The notes beneath the pieces are model-generated. The model saw nothing but the letters and a program-made list of their open reading frames with translations, was not told the DNA's origin and made no database searches. From assembly GCA_035763805.1 (NCBI GenBank), contig DASUAL010000113.1, positions 8,178 to 72,177 of the forward strand: a stretch of 64,000 nucleotides of DNA, in the 5' to 3' direction. Positions 14,960-22,371 of this stretch are shown here, in pieces (the first letter of the stretch is position 1; every line of letters begins with the position of its first letter). This DNA is from DASUAL01 sp035763805 (lineage in GTDB: Bacteria > Gemmatimonadota > Gemmatimonadetes > Gemmatimonadales > GWC2-71-9). Position numbers and translations under genes: made by a program.

Positions 14960-17452
14960 TCAGCCACACTCGCTGAAGCCGCAGACGTGGCACTTGGCGC
15001 AGCCCTCGATGAACGCGAGCTGGGAGCCGCAGTCCGGGCAGGCACCGATGAAGTCCTGCGCCGGGACGCCCGAGCGCACGGCCGCCGCGCCATCCTCCCC
15101 GGCGATCACCGGGCGCGCCGGCTGGCTCGCCGGCGCCGAACCGCCCGTCCCCGCCAGCAGGTCCTGCTGGACGCCGTGCTTGTCCTGCATCCACTTCTCG
15201 ATCGCGATGCCGATGGCATCCGGAACGGACAAGACCTTGTTCGGCCCCAGCCCGACCGCGCGATCGGACGAGATGCCGCGCAGCTGGCGGTAGATCCCGC
15301 GCATCGGTATGCCGGATCGGAGCGCGAGCGAGATCAGGCGGCCGATGGCTTCGACGTCGGCCATGAGCGCACCGCCCGCCTTGCCGAGCGAGATGAACAC
15401 CTCGAACGGCTGACCCTTGTCGTCCTCGGTGATCGTCACGTACATCGTCCCGAGCGGCGTCTCGATCCGCCGGGTCGAGCCTTTGAGGAGATCGGGACGC
15501 GAGCGCTTGGCGCGACGCTGCAAGTTCTCCGCTTCCGACTCGTGCAGCTGCGCGCGCGTGCGCTCGAGCTCCGCCTCGAGCTCGGCGAGGCGCCCCAGGG
15601 CGTCGGCGAGCTGGCGCTGCACGTCGTCCCCGTCCCCGGGCGGCGCCGCCCCGGCGGCTTGCTGCACTTGCTTCGCGGTGGCCCCGGTCGAGAGCACCTG
15701 CATGTCGCGAGAGGCGTCGCGGTACACCGTGACCCCCTTGCAGCCAAGCGTATAGGCAAAGCGATAGATCTGCTCGACGTCCTCCTCAGCGGCTTCGCGC
15801 GGGAAGTTGCAGGTCTTCGAAATCGCCGAATCGGTGAACTCCTGGAACGCCGCCTGCATCCGGATGTGCCATTCGGGCGTCACGTCGTGCGCCGTGACGA
15901 AGACGCGCTGCCACGTCGCCGGCACCTCGTCGAAGTGGATGTGGCCCGCTTCGGCAATGCGCCGGATCAGGTCGTCCGTGTACCAGCCTTCCCGCTTCGC
16001 AATGGCGACGAAGTCCTCGTTCACATCGGGCATCAGCACGCCCGCCTGGTTCCGCATGAACGCGACCGCGAATAGCGGCTCGATCCCCGACGAGCAGCCG
16101 GCGATGATCGAGATCGTCCCGGTGGGCGCCACGGTCGTCAGATTGCAGTTCCGGAGCCGGCGCATGGGCCGGATCCGCTCGCCCCGGGCGTCGCGCGCGC
16201 ACGTCGCGTCGGGGCCCCAGATGGAGCGCTCCCACTCGGGGAACGCGCCGCGCTGCTCGGCGAGATGCTCCGATGCGACCTTCGCCTCTTCGTCCACGAA
16301 CGCCATGAGCTTCCGGCCGAGACCGACACCCTCGTCCGAGTTGTACGGAATGCCGAGCCGCACGAGCAGGTCCGCCCAGCCCATCACCCCAAGTCCGATC
16401 CGCCGGATTCGCTGCGCGAGGCTATCGATCTCCGGCAGCGGATACCTGTTCGCGCCGATGACGTTGTCGAGGAAATGCGTGCACAGGTGCACCGCGGTCC
16501 GCAGGCGGTCCCAATCCACGTCCCCGTCCTTCGCGAACAGGGCGACGTTGATCGAGCCGAGGTTGCACACGTCGTAGGGGAGCAGCGGCTGCTCGCCGCA
16601 AGGGTTCGTGGCTTCGTAACTCCCCAGGTGCGGCACCGGGTTGTATTGATTCGCCCGGTCGATGAAGTACACGCCCGGCTCGCCGGTCTTCCAAGCGCCG
16701 TGGACGATTTTCCGGAACACCTCGTGAGCGCCCAGCTGGCCCACGACCCGCTCCGTTCGCGGATGGATCAGATCGTAGCTGGTGCCCGCCTCGAGGGCCC
16801 GCATGAACGCGTCCGTCACGGCGACCGAGATGTTGAAGTTCGTCACCTGGGTGAGGTCGTCCTTACAGCTGATGAACTCGAGGATGTCGGGGTGATCCAC
16901 GCGGAGGATCCCCATATTGGCGCCGCGACGCGTCCCGCCCTGCTTCACCACGTCGGTCGACGCGTCGTACAGCTTCATGAACGACACCGGCCCCGATGCC
17001 ACGCCCATGGTGGAGCGCACCACGTCGTTCTTCGGCCGCAGCCGCGAGAACGAGAAGCCCGTACCGCCGCCGGATTGGTGAACCAGAGCCATGGCGCGGA
17101 GGGTGTCGTAGATGCCGCTCTGGCCGTTGGAAAGGCAGTCGTCCACCGGCAGCACGAAGCAGGCGGACAACTGTCCCAGTGGCCGGCCCGCGTTCATCAG
17201 GGTGGGTGAATTGGGCATCCACACGCGGCGCGCCATCAGGTCGAAGAACGTCTCCGCAAGGCCCTCGACCGCCTTGTCGGTAGCACCGTAGTGCGCGTCC
17301 GGCGCCGCGATCGTGCGGGCGACGCGTCGGAACAAGTCTTCGGGCTGCTCCACCGGCTTGCCCTGGTCGTCCTTGACCAGGTAGCGCCGCTCGAGCACGG
17401 TGATGGCGTTCGCACTCAGATCGAGCGTGCGTGTGCGGGTGGAAGCGGTCAT
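14960..17452 (-). CDS. nrdJ: Adenosylcobalamin-dependent (class II) ribonucleotide reductase
   Basis: Makes deoxyribonucleotides with a B12-generated thiyl radical, 830 aa. The catalytic barrel shows MPNSPTLMNAGRPLGQLSACFVLP, the NPCGEQPLLPYDVCNLGS loop with the radical Cys, and APTGTISIIAGCSSGIEPLF. A coiled-coil-like insert (about 610-660) precedes a C-terminal segment ending CAKCHVCGFSECG, a Cys-rich tail typical of class II enzymes. No ATP-cone is evident at the N-terminus. No cobalamin riboswitch was seen upstream. Confidence 0.96.
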   Translation of the reverse strand: MTASTRTRTLDLSANAITVLERRYLVKDDQGKPVEQPEDLFRRVARTIAAPDAHYGATDKAVEGLAETFFDLMARRVWMPNSPTLMNAGRPLGQLSACFVLPVDDCLSNGQSGIYDTLRAMALVHQSGGGTGFSFSRLRPKNDVVRSTMGVASGPVSFMKLYDASTDVVKQGGTRRGANMGILRVDHPDILEFISCKDDLTQVTNFNISVAVTDAFMRALEAGTSYDLIHPRTERVVGQLGAHEVFRKIVHGAWKTGEPGVYFIDRANQYNPVPHLGSYEATNPCGEQPLLPYDVCNLGSINVALFAKDGDVDWDRLRTAVHLCTHFLDNVIGANRYPLPEIDSLAQRIRRIGLGVMGWADLLVRLGIPYNSDEGVGLGRKLMAFVDEEAKVASEHLAEQRGAFPEWERSIWGPDATCARDARGERIRPMRRLRNCNLTTVAPTGTISIIAGCSSGIEPLFAVAFMRNQAGVLMPDVNEDFVAIAKREGWYTDDLIRRIAEAGHIHFDEVPATWQRVFVTAHDVTPEWHIRMQAAFQEFTDSAISKTCNFPREAAEEDVEQIYRFAYTLGCKGVTVYRDASRDMQVLSTGATAKQVQQAAGAAPPGDGDDVQRQLADALGRLAELEAELERTRAQLHESEAENLQRRAKRSRPDLLKGSTRRIETPLGTMYVTITEDDKGQPFEVFISLGKAGGALMADVEAIGRLISLALRSGIPMRGIYRQLRGISSDRAVGLGPNKVLSVPDAIGIAIEKWMQDKHGVQQDLLAGTGGSAPASQPARPVIAGEDGAAAVRSGVPAQDFIGACPDCGSQLAFIEGCAKCHVCGFSECG

Positions 17453-17457
17453 CCTGG

Positions 17458-17487
17458 CTCGTCCCTCACGGACTCGTCCCTCACGGA
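17458..17487. repeat. 15-bp tandem direct repeat in nrdJ leader
   Basis: CTCGTCCCTCACGGA occurs twice back to back (17458-17472 and 17473-17487), ending 1 nt before a perfect palindrome and starting 6 nt upstream of the nrdJ start. Read on the minus strand each copy holds GAGGGA, so the repeat duplicates ribosome-binding-site-like sequence. Confidence 0.7.
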
Positions 17488-17501
17488 GTGAGCTAGCTCA
17501 C
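17488..17501. promoter_or_regulatory. Perfect 14-bp palindrome upstream of nrdJ
   Basis: GTGAGCTAGCTCAC is its own reverse complement and sits 36 bp upstream of the nrdJ ATG. A dimeric regulator site or an RNA hairpin are both possible. It does not resemble the NrdR box consensus. The rest of the 180-bp gap up to 17632 shows no gene. Confidence 0.5.
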
Positions 17502-17632
17502 AAACGGTCTGGCTATATGAAATTTAACGGCGCGCGAGACCGAAAAGACGCGGACGGTCAAGGTATGCGCTGGAGCGGATCCGGGCAACACGCGCGAGAG
17601 CCCCGCGCGGACAACGCATTCACCAATTCACA

Positions 17633-18166
17633 TCACAAACTTGTCCGGGCGAGCGGAAACACTCCCGCGCGGTGTCGCTCGGCCTCCGCGACATAGTGCT
17701 CCCAGGTCTGGCGGATCCGCTCGCGCAGGGCGCCGTCTACCGCTCGCGTGACCCGTGCCGGCACCCCGACGACCAGCGATCCAGGGGGGACCCGAGTGCC
17801 TTCCGGCACCACTGCGCCTGCCGCCACCACGCTCCCCGTGCCGATGTGGACATCGTTCAGCAGCACGCTCCCCATGCCGATCAGGCAGTCGTCCTCCACA
17901 GTGCAGGCGTGTAGGATCGCGCGGTGGCCGACTCCCACGCGGGCGCCGATGCGCGCCGGCTTCCCGGCGTCCACGTGCACGATCGTACCGTCCTGGAGGT
18001 TCGTCGCCTCCCCGACCACGATCGGCGCCATGTCAGCGCGCAGCACGGCACCGTACCAGACGCTCGAGCGCGCGCCCAAAGTCACATCCCCCAGCACCAC
18101 CGCGCCGGGGGCGATGAATGCCGTCGGATGGACGTCGATTACTGCCTCTCTGGCTCGAACCGCCAC
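17633..18166 (-). CDS. Gamma-carbonic anhydrase-family protein
   Basis: 177 aa left-handed beta-helix protein with hexapeptide repeats (PTAFIAPGAVVLGDVTLGA, then VGVGHRAILHACTVEDDCLIGMGS). The three zinc His positions are visible in TIVHVD, VGHRAILH. Family members hydrate CO2 or act as scaffolds. The start is uncertain: GTG at 18166 (or 18175) overlaps the end of the kinase gene by about 28 bp and gives the normal family length. Confidence 0.85.
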   Translation of the reverse strand: MAVRAREAVIDVHPTAFIAPGAVVLGDVTLGARSSVWYGAVLRADMAPIVVGEATNLQDGTIVHVDAGKPARIGARVGVGHRAILHACTVEDDCLIGMGSVLLNDVHIGTGSVVAAGAVVPEGTRVPPGSLVVGVPARVTRAVDGALRERIRQTWEHYVAEAERHRAGVFPLARTSL

Positions 18167-20016
18167 TGCACCCACGCGTCTACCGGCTCGCCGTTTTTTT
18201 GCGCAGGGTTCCAACGCAGGTTCTTGGCCATGTCCAGCGCCTGATTGTTGAAGGTGTCAAGGTTGGAGGGCCCGAAGACACGGGCATCGATGGTGGTGCC
18301 CTCCCGGGAGACGTGGATCAGGAGGATCGCCTGCCGGGGGAAGATCGCTGCGTCCGCCGGGACCGGGATCTTGGTCGCAGACAAGGGGAGTGGCTTGGTG
18401 TCGAAGCAGATATTGTCCTGATTGTATGCCGGCCCGTATACCTCGCACGGTCCATCCGTGCCATCTCCCGCGCCGCCGATGGTGGCCGGCTGCATCTCGA
18501 CCTTCACCGTGAGGGGCGCGCCGGGGGTGACGATCACCTGGCGCTCGAAGGGACTGAACCCGTCCGCGAGGACGGCGAGCTTGTAGGTGTCGGGGGGCAC
18601 GTCGCCCTGGGTACCCCGGAAGGGTTGACCGTTGAGGGTGACGCGCCCGCCCGGCGGCACGCCGTGCAGGGTGAGCCGCCCCGGCGTGCCCGGCGCCACG
18701 GGTGGACGTCCCTGGTCGCCCGCGGGGGCCGGGGAGGCCGGGCCGGCGTCGGGAGATGTCACGGGGGGCCCGCCGGTGTCCGAAAGGAGGCGCTGGTCGA
18801 GCGTGTCGCGAAGCGCTGCGGCGACCGAGTCGCGCGGGGCGCCGGGCGCGAAGAACAGCAAGCCCTTCTTGTAGGCGTACACCCCGGGAGCGCCGAGTGC
18901 CACGATCACGACGACGATCCACAGGCCGATCCCCGCCGCCACGGACCGGTGCTTGGCTTCAGCGGCCCCGGGCCCCACCCCAACCGGTGTGCGGGGGAGC
19001 GGCGTCGTAGGCGCACTGGCGAGGCGGGCGGCGGCGAGCGACGGGATGGCCCGCGTGGCCGCGGTGGCGAGCCCCACTGCCGCGAACATCCCGCCCGCCT
19101 CGAGCGCCTGGACCAGCTCATCCGCCGTCTGAAAGCGGTCCTCGGGCGTCTTCGCCATCATCCTGCGGATGATCTCGAACACCGTGCGCTGGTCGTAGGT
19201 CTCGAGCGGCGGAGTGGGCACCTCCTCCATGATGTGCTTGTAGCCGATGGAGAACGAGTCTTCGCCGTCGAAGGGCACGCACCCGGTGAGGCACTGGTAG
19301 GCGACGACCCCCAGAGAGTAAATGTCGCTCCGGCCGTCGAGCGGCTGGGCGCGCGCCTGCTCCGGGCTCATGTAGTGCGGCGTGCCGATCGACATCCCCG
19401 TGCCCGTGAGCTTGCCCCCGGTCGCCGCCTTGGCGATGCCGAAGTCGGTGACGACCGCCTGACCGTGCTCGTCGAACATGATGTTGTCGGGCTTGATGTC
19501 GCGGTGCACGATGCCGCTCTTGTGCGCGTAGGCGAGGGCGCGCGCGACCTGGACGAGGACGTGCCGGATCTCCGCGGGGGGCAAGCAGCCCCGCGCGGCG
19601 AGCACGCTCGAGAGCGGCTTGCCGCGCAGGAACTTCATCACGAAGTAGATACAGCGGCCGCTCTTGCCGACGCGATAGATCGGGATGATGCTCGGGTGCT
19701 CCAGCTTGGCGCTCATGCGAGCCTCGCGCTGGAAGCGCTCGACGAACTCCTTGTCGAAGGCGAGTGAGAACGGGAGGACCTTGATCGCGACGTCGCGCTC
19801 GAGCTGCTTCTCGCGCGCCTTGAACACGATCGCCATGCCGCCGCGGCCCAACTCCTCGAGAATCTCGTACTCGTCTTTGAGCTGCTCGCGGACGAGATCG
19901 AACTCCGTCACCTCCTGTGGCGGATCCCGCAAAGGAGTCGCCGCGAGGTCCAGCCCGCAGGACCGGCAGAACTTGCTGGCATCGTCGTTCTGAGTGCCGC
20001 AGCGGGAGCAGTACAT
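18139..20016 (-). CDS. Zinc-ribbon Ser/Thr kinase with PEGA and TonB-like C-terminal domains
   Basis: 625 aa. Zinc ribbon C3, C6, C17, C20 (MYCSRCG...FCRSCG), then a Hanks-type kinase with GRGGMAIVFKA, Lys79, VHRDIKPDNI and DFGIAK. Next come a transmembrane helix (LWIVVVIVALGAPGVYAY), a PEGA domain (LHGVPPGGRVTLNGQPFRG) and a C-terminal TonB/energy-transducer-like domain (AILLIHVSREGTTIDARV...NLRWNPAQKNGEPVDAWVQWRFEPE). Topology puts the kinase in the cytoplasm and PEGA/TonB_C outside. I know of no characterised kinase with this combination. No phosphatase is adjacent. Confidence 0.9.
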   Translation of the reverse strand: MYCSRCGTQNDDASKFCRSCGLDLAATPLRDPPQEVTEFDLVREQLKDEYEILEELGRGGMAIVFKAREKQLERDVAIKVLPFSLAFDKEFVERFQREARMSAKLEHPSIIPIYRVGKSGRCIYFVMKFLRGKPLSSVLAARGCLPPAEIRHVLVQVARALAYAHKSGIVHRDIKPDNIMFDEHGQAVVTDFGIAKAATGGKLTGTGMSIGTPHYMSPEQARAQPLDGRSDIYSLGVVAYQCLTGCVPFDGEDSFSIGYKHIMEEVPTPPLETYDQRTVFEIIRRMMAKTPEDRFQTADELVQALEAGGMFAAVGLATAATRAIPSLAAARLASAPTTPLPRTPVGVGPGAAEAKHRSVAAGIGLWIVVVIVALGAPGVYAYKKGLLFFAPGAPRDSVAAALRDTLDQRLLSDTGGPPVTSPDAGPASPAPAGDQGRPPVAPGTPGRLTLHGVPPGGRVTLNGQPFRGTQGDVPPDTYKLAVLADGFSPFERQVIVTPGAPLTVKVEMQPATIGGAGDGTDGPCEVYGPAYNQDNICFDTKPLPLSATKIPVPADAAIFPRQAILLIHVSREGTTIDARVFGPSNLDTFNNQALDMAKNLRWNPAQKNGEPVDAWVQWRFEPERQ

Positions 20017-20058
20017 CGGAGTCCGGAAACTTAGGGGTCCGTCGGAGCGGGTGTCAAC

Positions 20059-22320
20059 TCACTGGCGCGCGACGATGACGAATCGGCGGCGCCGGACGAT
20101 CGACTCGCCGGTGGCGGGGTCGCGGATCTCGACGGTCAGAATGTAATTCCCCTTGGACGCGTCGCGGAGATCCAGCGTGCGACGAGCCCGTGTCACCGGT
20201 CCGTCGGCCGGCGCGTCGAACTCGAAGAACACCGGCGCTTGTCCGCCGCCGAACAGTCGGCGCAGGAACGATCGGCCGCCCTCGCGCGCGAGCCGCACGA
20301 CGGTGTGATACGACGCTCCCGCCGCAAGGCCATACACCTCGTAGTACAGCTCCGCCGATCCCTCCTCGGGAAAGTCGCCGAGCGGGTTGAGCGGTACCGT
20401 ATCGGGCCCAGGGGCCCACACGAGTCCCGACCCCTGGCGGCCCAGCACGAGGTCACTCGTCGCGAAGCGCGTACCATCCAGGGCGCCGACCGTGATCGAG
20501 TCTCGGCTCACGAGATCGCCCGCGTCGCCGCCCGGTTCCGATACCAGCAGTCGATAGCGGTACGTCCCGGGCGGCACCGGGAGCGCTAGCCGGCCGCTGA
20601 GGTAGCTCCCGCCGCGCAGCGCCTGCCGGGTGCCGAACACGCGCGTCGTATCGAGCCGTGCCACGACGTTGTCGCCGGTGTCGGACACGACCAGCCGGAA
20701 CGCCAGCGGATACGCCACCCGGCCCGAGTCCCCGATCGGCGAAAGTCGTCGTGCGGGAATCGCGAACACGACGTGCAGCGCGCCCCCCTGGTGCACAGGG
20801 CCGTCGGCCGGCTGTGCGCCGACCACGAACTCGGAGACGACCGCCCCGAGCGGCTGCGAGAAGTTGCGACGATAGCTGTCCGTGACGGTACCCACGGCGA
20901 TGCTGCGCTGCCCCAGGTCGCGCTCCGTCGCGAGTGCACGGCCCACCGCGCCACTCGGAAGCGGGTTCGCGAGCCGCTGGTAGATCGCGCTGATGTTGCT
21001 CCGCGACGCGAACAGCTGGCTCGTGGCATCGTCCAAGATCCCGCGCCGCGTCTGGAGCGCCAGCGCACCTGAGAAGCCGCTGCTGAGCGCCTCGGCCAGG
21101 CTTTCGACGAGCTTGAAGTCCTGCACGTCCTCGCGCGCCACGAAGTGAAAGACGAGGTCGCCGTGGGGCCTGCGATACAGCCACGTCTCGTTCGGCTCGA
21201 CCCGGCCGGAGATTGCGGGCGTGGTCGCGACCCTGTCGGGCGGACCGTGCCGCAGGTAGATGATGCCGCGGTCGTCGAACTCGCTTTGATGGGAACGGTA
21301 TCGCTCGGTGATGTCGTAATTCCGGTGGCGACTCACGAGGCGGTAGTTGCGCCACGCGTGGAACCAGCGCCGGTAGTGCTCGGCGAGCCGCTCCCCCGGG
21401 TTGCGCGCCTCGGCGACGTCGCGCCGCAGCCAAAACCGCTCGAGCCATGCCGCGCGCGGCCCGGGCGACGTGAAGCCGTCGAACGGCGCGAGCTCGTCGG
21501 GCCCCGCGATGAAGCTCAGGTCGGCACGATACAGCGCCACGGCGGCTGCCGGGCGCACGACCCGCGCGCCGGCGAAATAGGTCTGCCAGCCGTCCGCCGG
21601 GCGCTGCTGGGCGTAGTACGTCCGTGCGAGCTCGAGCAAGCCGAGCCCCGAGTCACCCCCGATCTCGAGGAACAGCTGGAACGCCTTGATGGACGAGTCC
21701 GCCTCGCCCACCTCCCGCTCGACCCGCCCGCGGGCGAGCTGAACGGCGGGCTGCGTCCCGGCCGCGGAGGCAGCCGCCAGCCGAACTGCTTGGAGCGCGA
21801 CCTGGAGGCGCGGCTGGATGCGCTGGGCGAGCGCCGTCGTGGCGACGTCGATCGCGGCCTGCGCGAAGCTCGGGTCGGCCACCGTGGCGCGCGCGAACGC
21901 CTGCGCTGCCTTGCTCATGTAGTCCTTGCCGAGGACCTGGCGAATGTTCTCGATCGCGATTACGGCGTGCTCGCCGCGCGCCAGCTCCGACAGCCCGAGG
22001 CCGTACCACGGGTAGGGCCAGTCGGGCCTGAGCTCGCCGGCCCACTCGAACTCACCAGCTGCGTCGTCGTAGCGCGCGCCGTTCTTCGTGAGCTCGCCCA
22101 GCCGGTAAGCGATGAACCCGAGCCGCAGGTGGATCAGGGGATCGTCCCGCTGGCGCTTGGCCACCTCGATGCCCGCCGCCTCGAGCCGCCGGAGCGCCAC
22201 CGAGTCCGTCACCCCGGCGAGCGAGTCCCGCAGCGCCTCGATCGCGGCACGATCGTCCGGAGCCTGCGTGGAGAGGCGGGCGGGGAGCGCGAGGGCGGCC
22301 AGGACGATCAACCGGCGCAT
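20059..22320 (-). CDS. Secreted GWxTD-domain protein with TPR-like N-region
   Basis: 753 aa. A signal peptide (MRRLIVLAALALPARLSTQ) is followed by helical TPR-like repeats (about 30-270), then a GWxTD-type domain recognised by WLERFWLRRDVAEARNPGERLAEHYRR and DDRGIIYLRHGPPDRV. The C-terminal half is beta-rich. Function is unknown; the family occurs in Gemmatimonadota, Acidobacteriota and relatives. TATAAT lies exactly 6 nt upstream of the ATG with no ribosome-binding site, so a leaderless mRNA is likely. Confidence 0.85.
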   Translation of the reverse strand: MRRLIVLAALALPARLSTQAPDDRAAIEALRDSLAGVTDSVALRRLEAAGIEVAKRQRDDPLIHLRLGFIAYRLGELTKNGARYDDAAGEFEWAGELRPDWPYPWYGLGLSELARGEHAVIAIENIRQVLGKDYMSKAAQAFARATVADPSFAQAAIDVATTALAQRIQPRLQVALQAVRLAAASAAGTQPAVQLARGRVEREVGEADSSIKAFQLFLEIGGDSGLGLLELARTYYAQQRPADGWQTYFAGARVVRPAAAVALYRADLSFIAGPDELAPFDGFTSPGPRAAWLERFWLRRDVAEARNPGERLAEHYRRWFHAWRNYRLVSRHRNYDITERYRSHQSEFDDRGIIYLRHGPPDRVATTPAISGRVEPNETWLYRRPHGDLVFHFVAREDVQDFKLVESLAEALSSGFSGALALQTRRGILDDATSQLFASRSNISAIYQRLANPLPSGAVGRALATERDLGQRSIAVGTVTDSYRRNFSQPLGAVVSEFVVGAQPADGPVHQGGALHVVFAIPARRLSPIGDSGRVAYPLAFRLVVSDTGDNVVARLDTTRVFGTRQALRGGSYLSGRLALPVPPGTYRYRLLVSEPGGDAGDLVSRDSITVGALDGTRFATSDLVLGRQGSGLVWAPGPDTVPLNPLGDFPEEGSAELYYEVYGLAAGASYHTVVRLAREGGRSFLRRLFGGGQAPVFFEFDAPADGPVTRARRTLDLRDASKGNYILTVEIRDPATGESIVRRRRFVIVARQ

Positions 22321-22326
22321 AGTCCA

Positions 22327-22332
22327 ATTATA
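22327..22332 (-). promoter_or_regulatory. Consensus -10 box, probable leaderless promoter
   Basis: TATAAT on the minus strand, followed by TGGACT and then the ATG of the GWxTD gene. A weak -35 (GTGAAC) lies 18 nt further upstream. With the usual 6-7 nt from the -10 box to the start point, transcription would begin at or next to the A of ATG. Confidence 0.55.
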
Positions 22333-22371
22333 TCCCGCAACCGGCCCCCCGTTCACGTATCGCGGCCCGGC

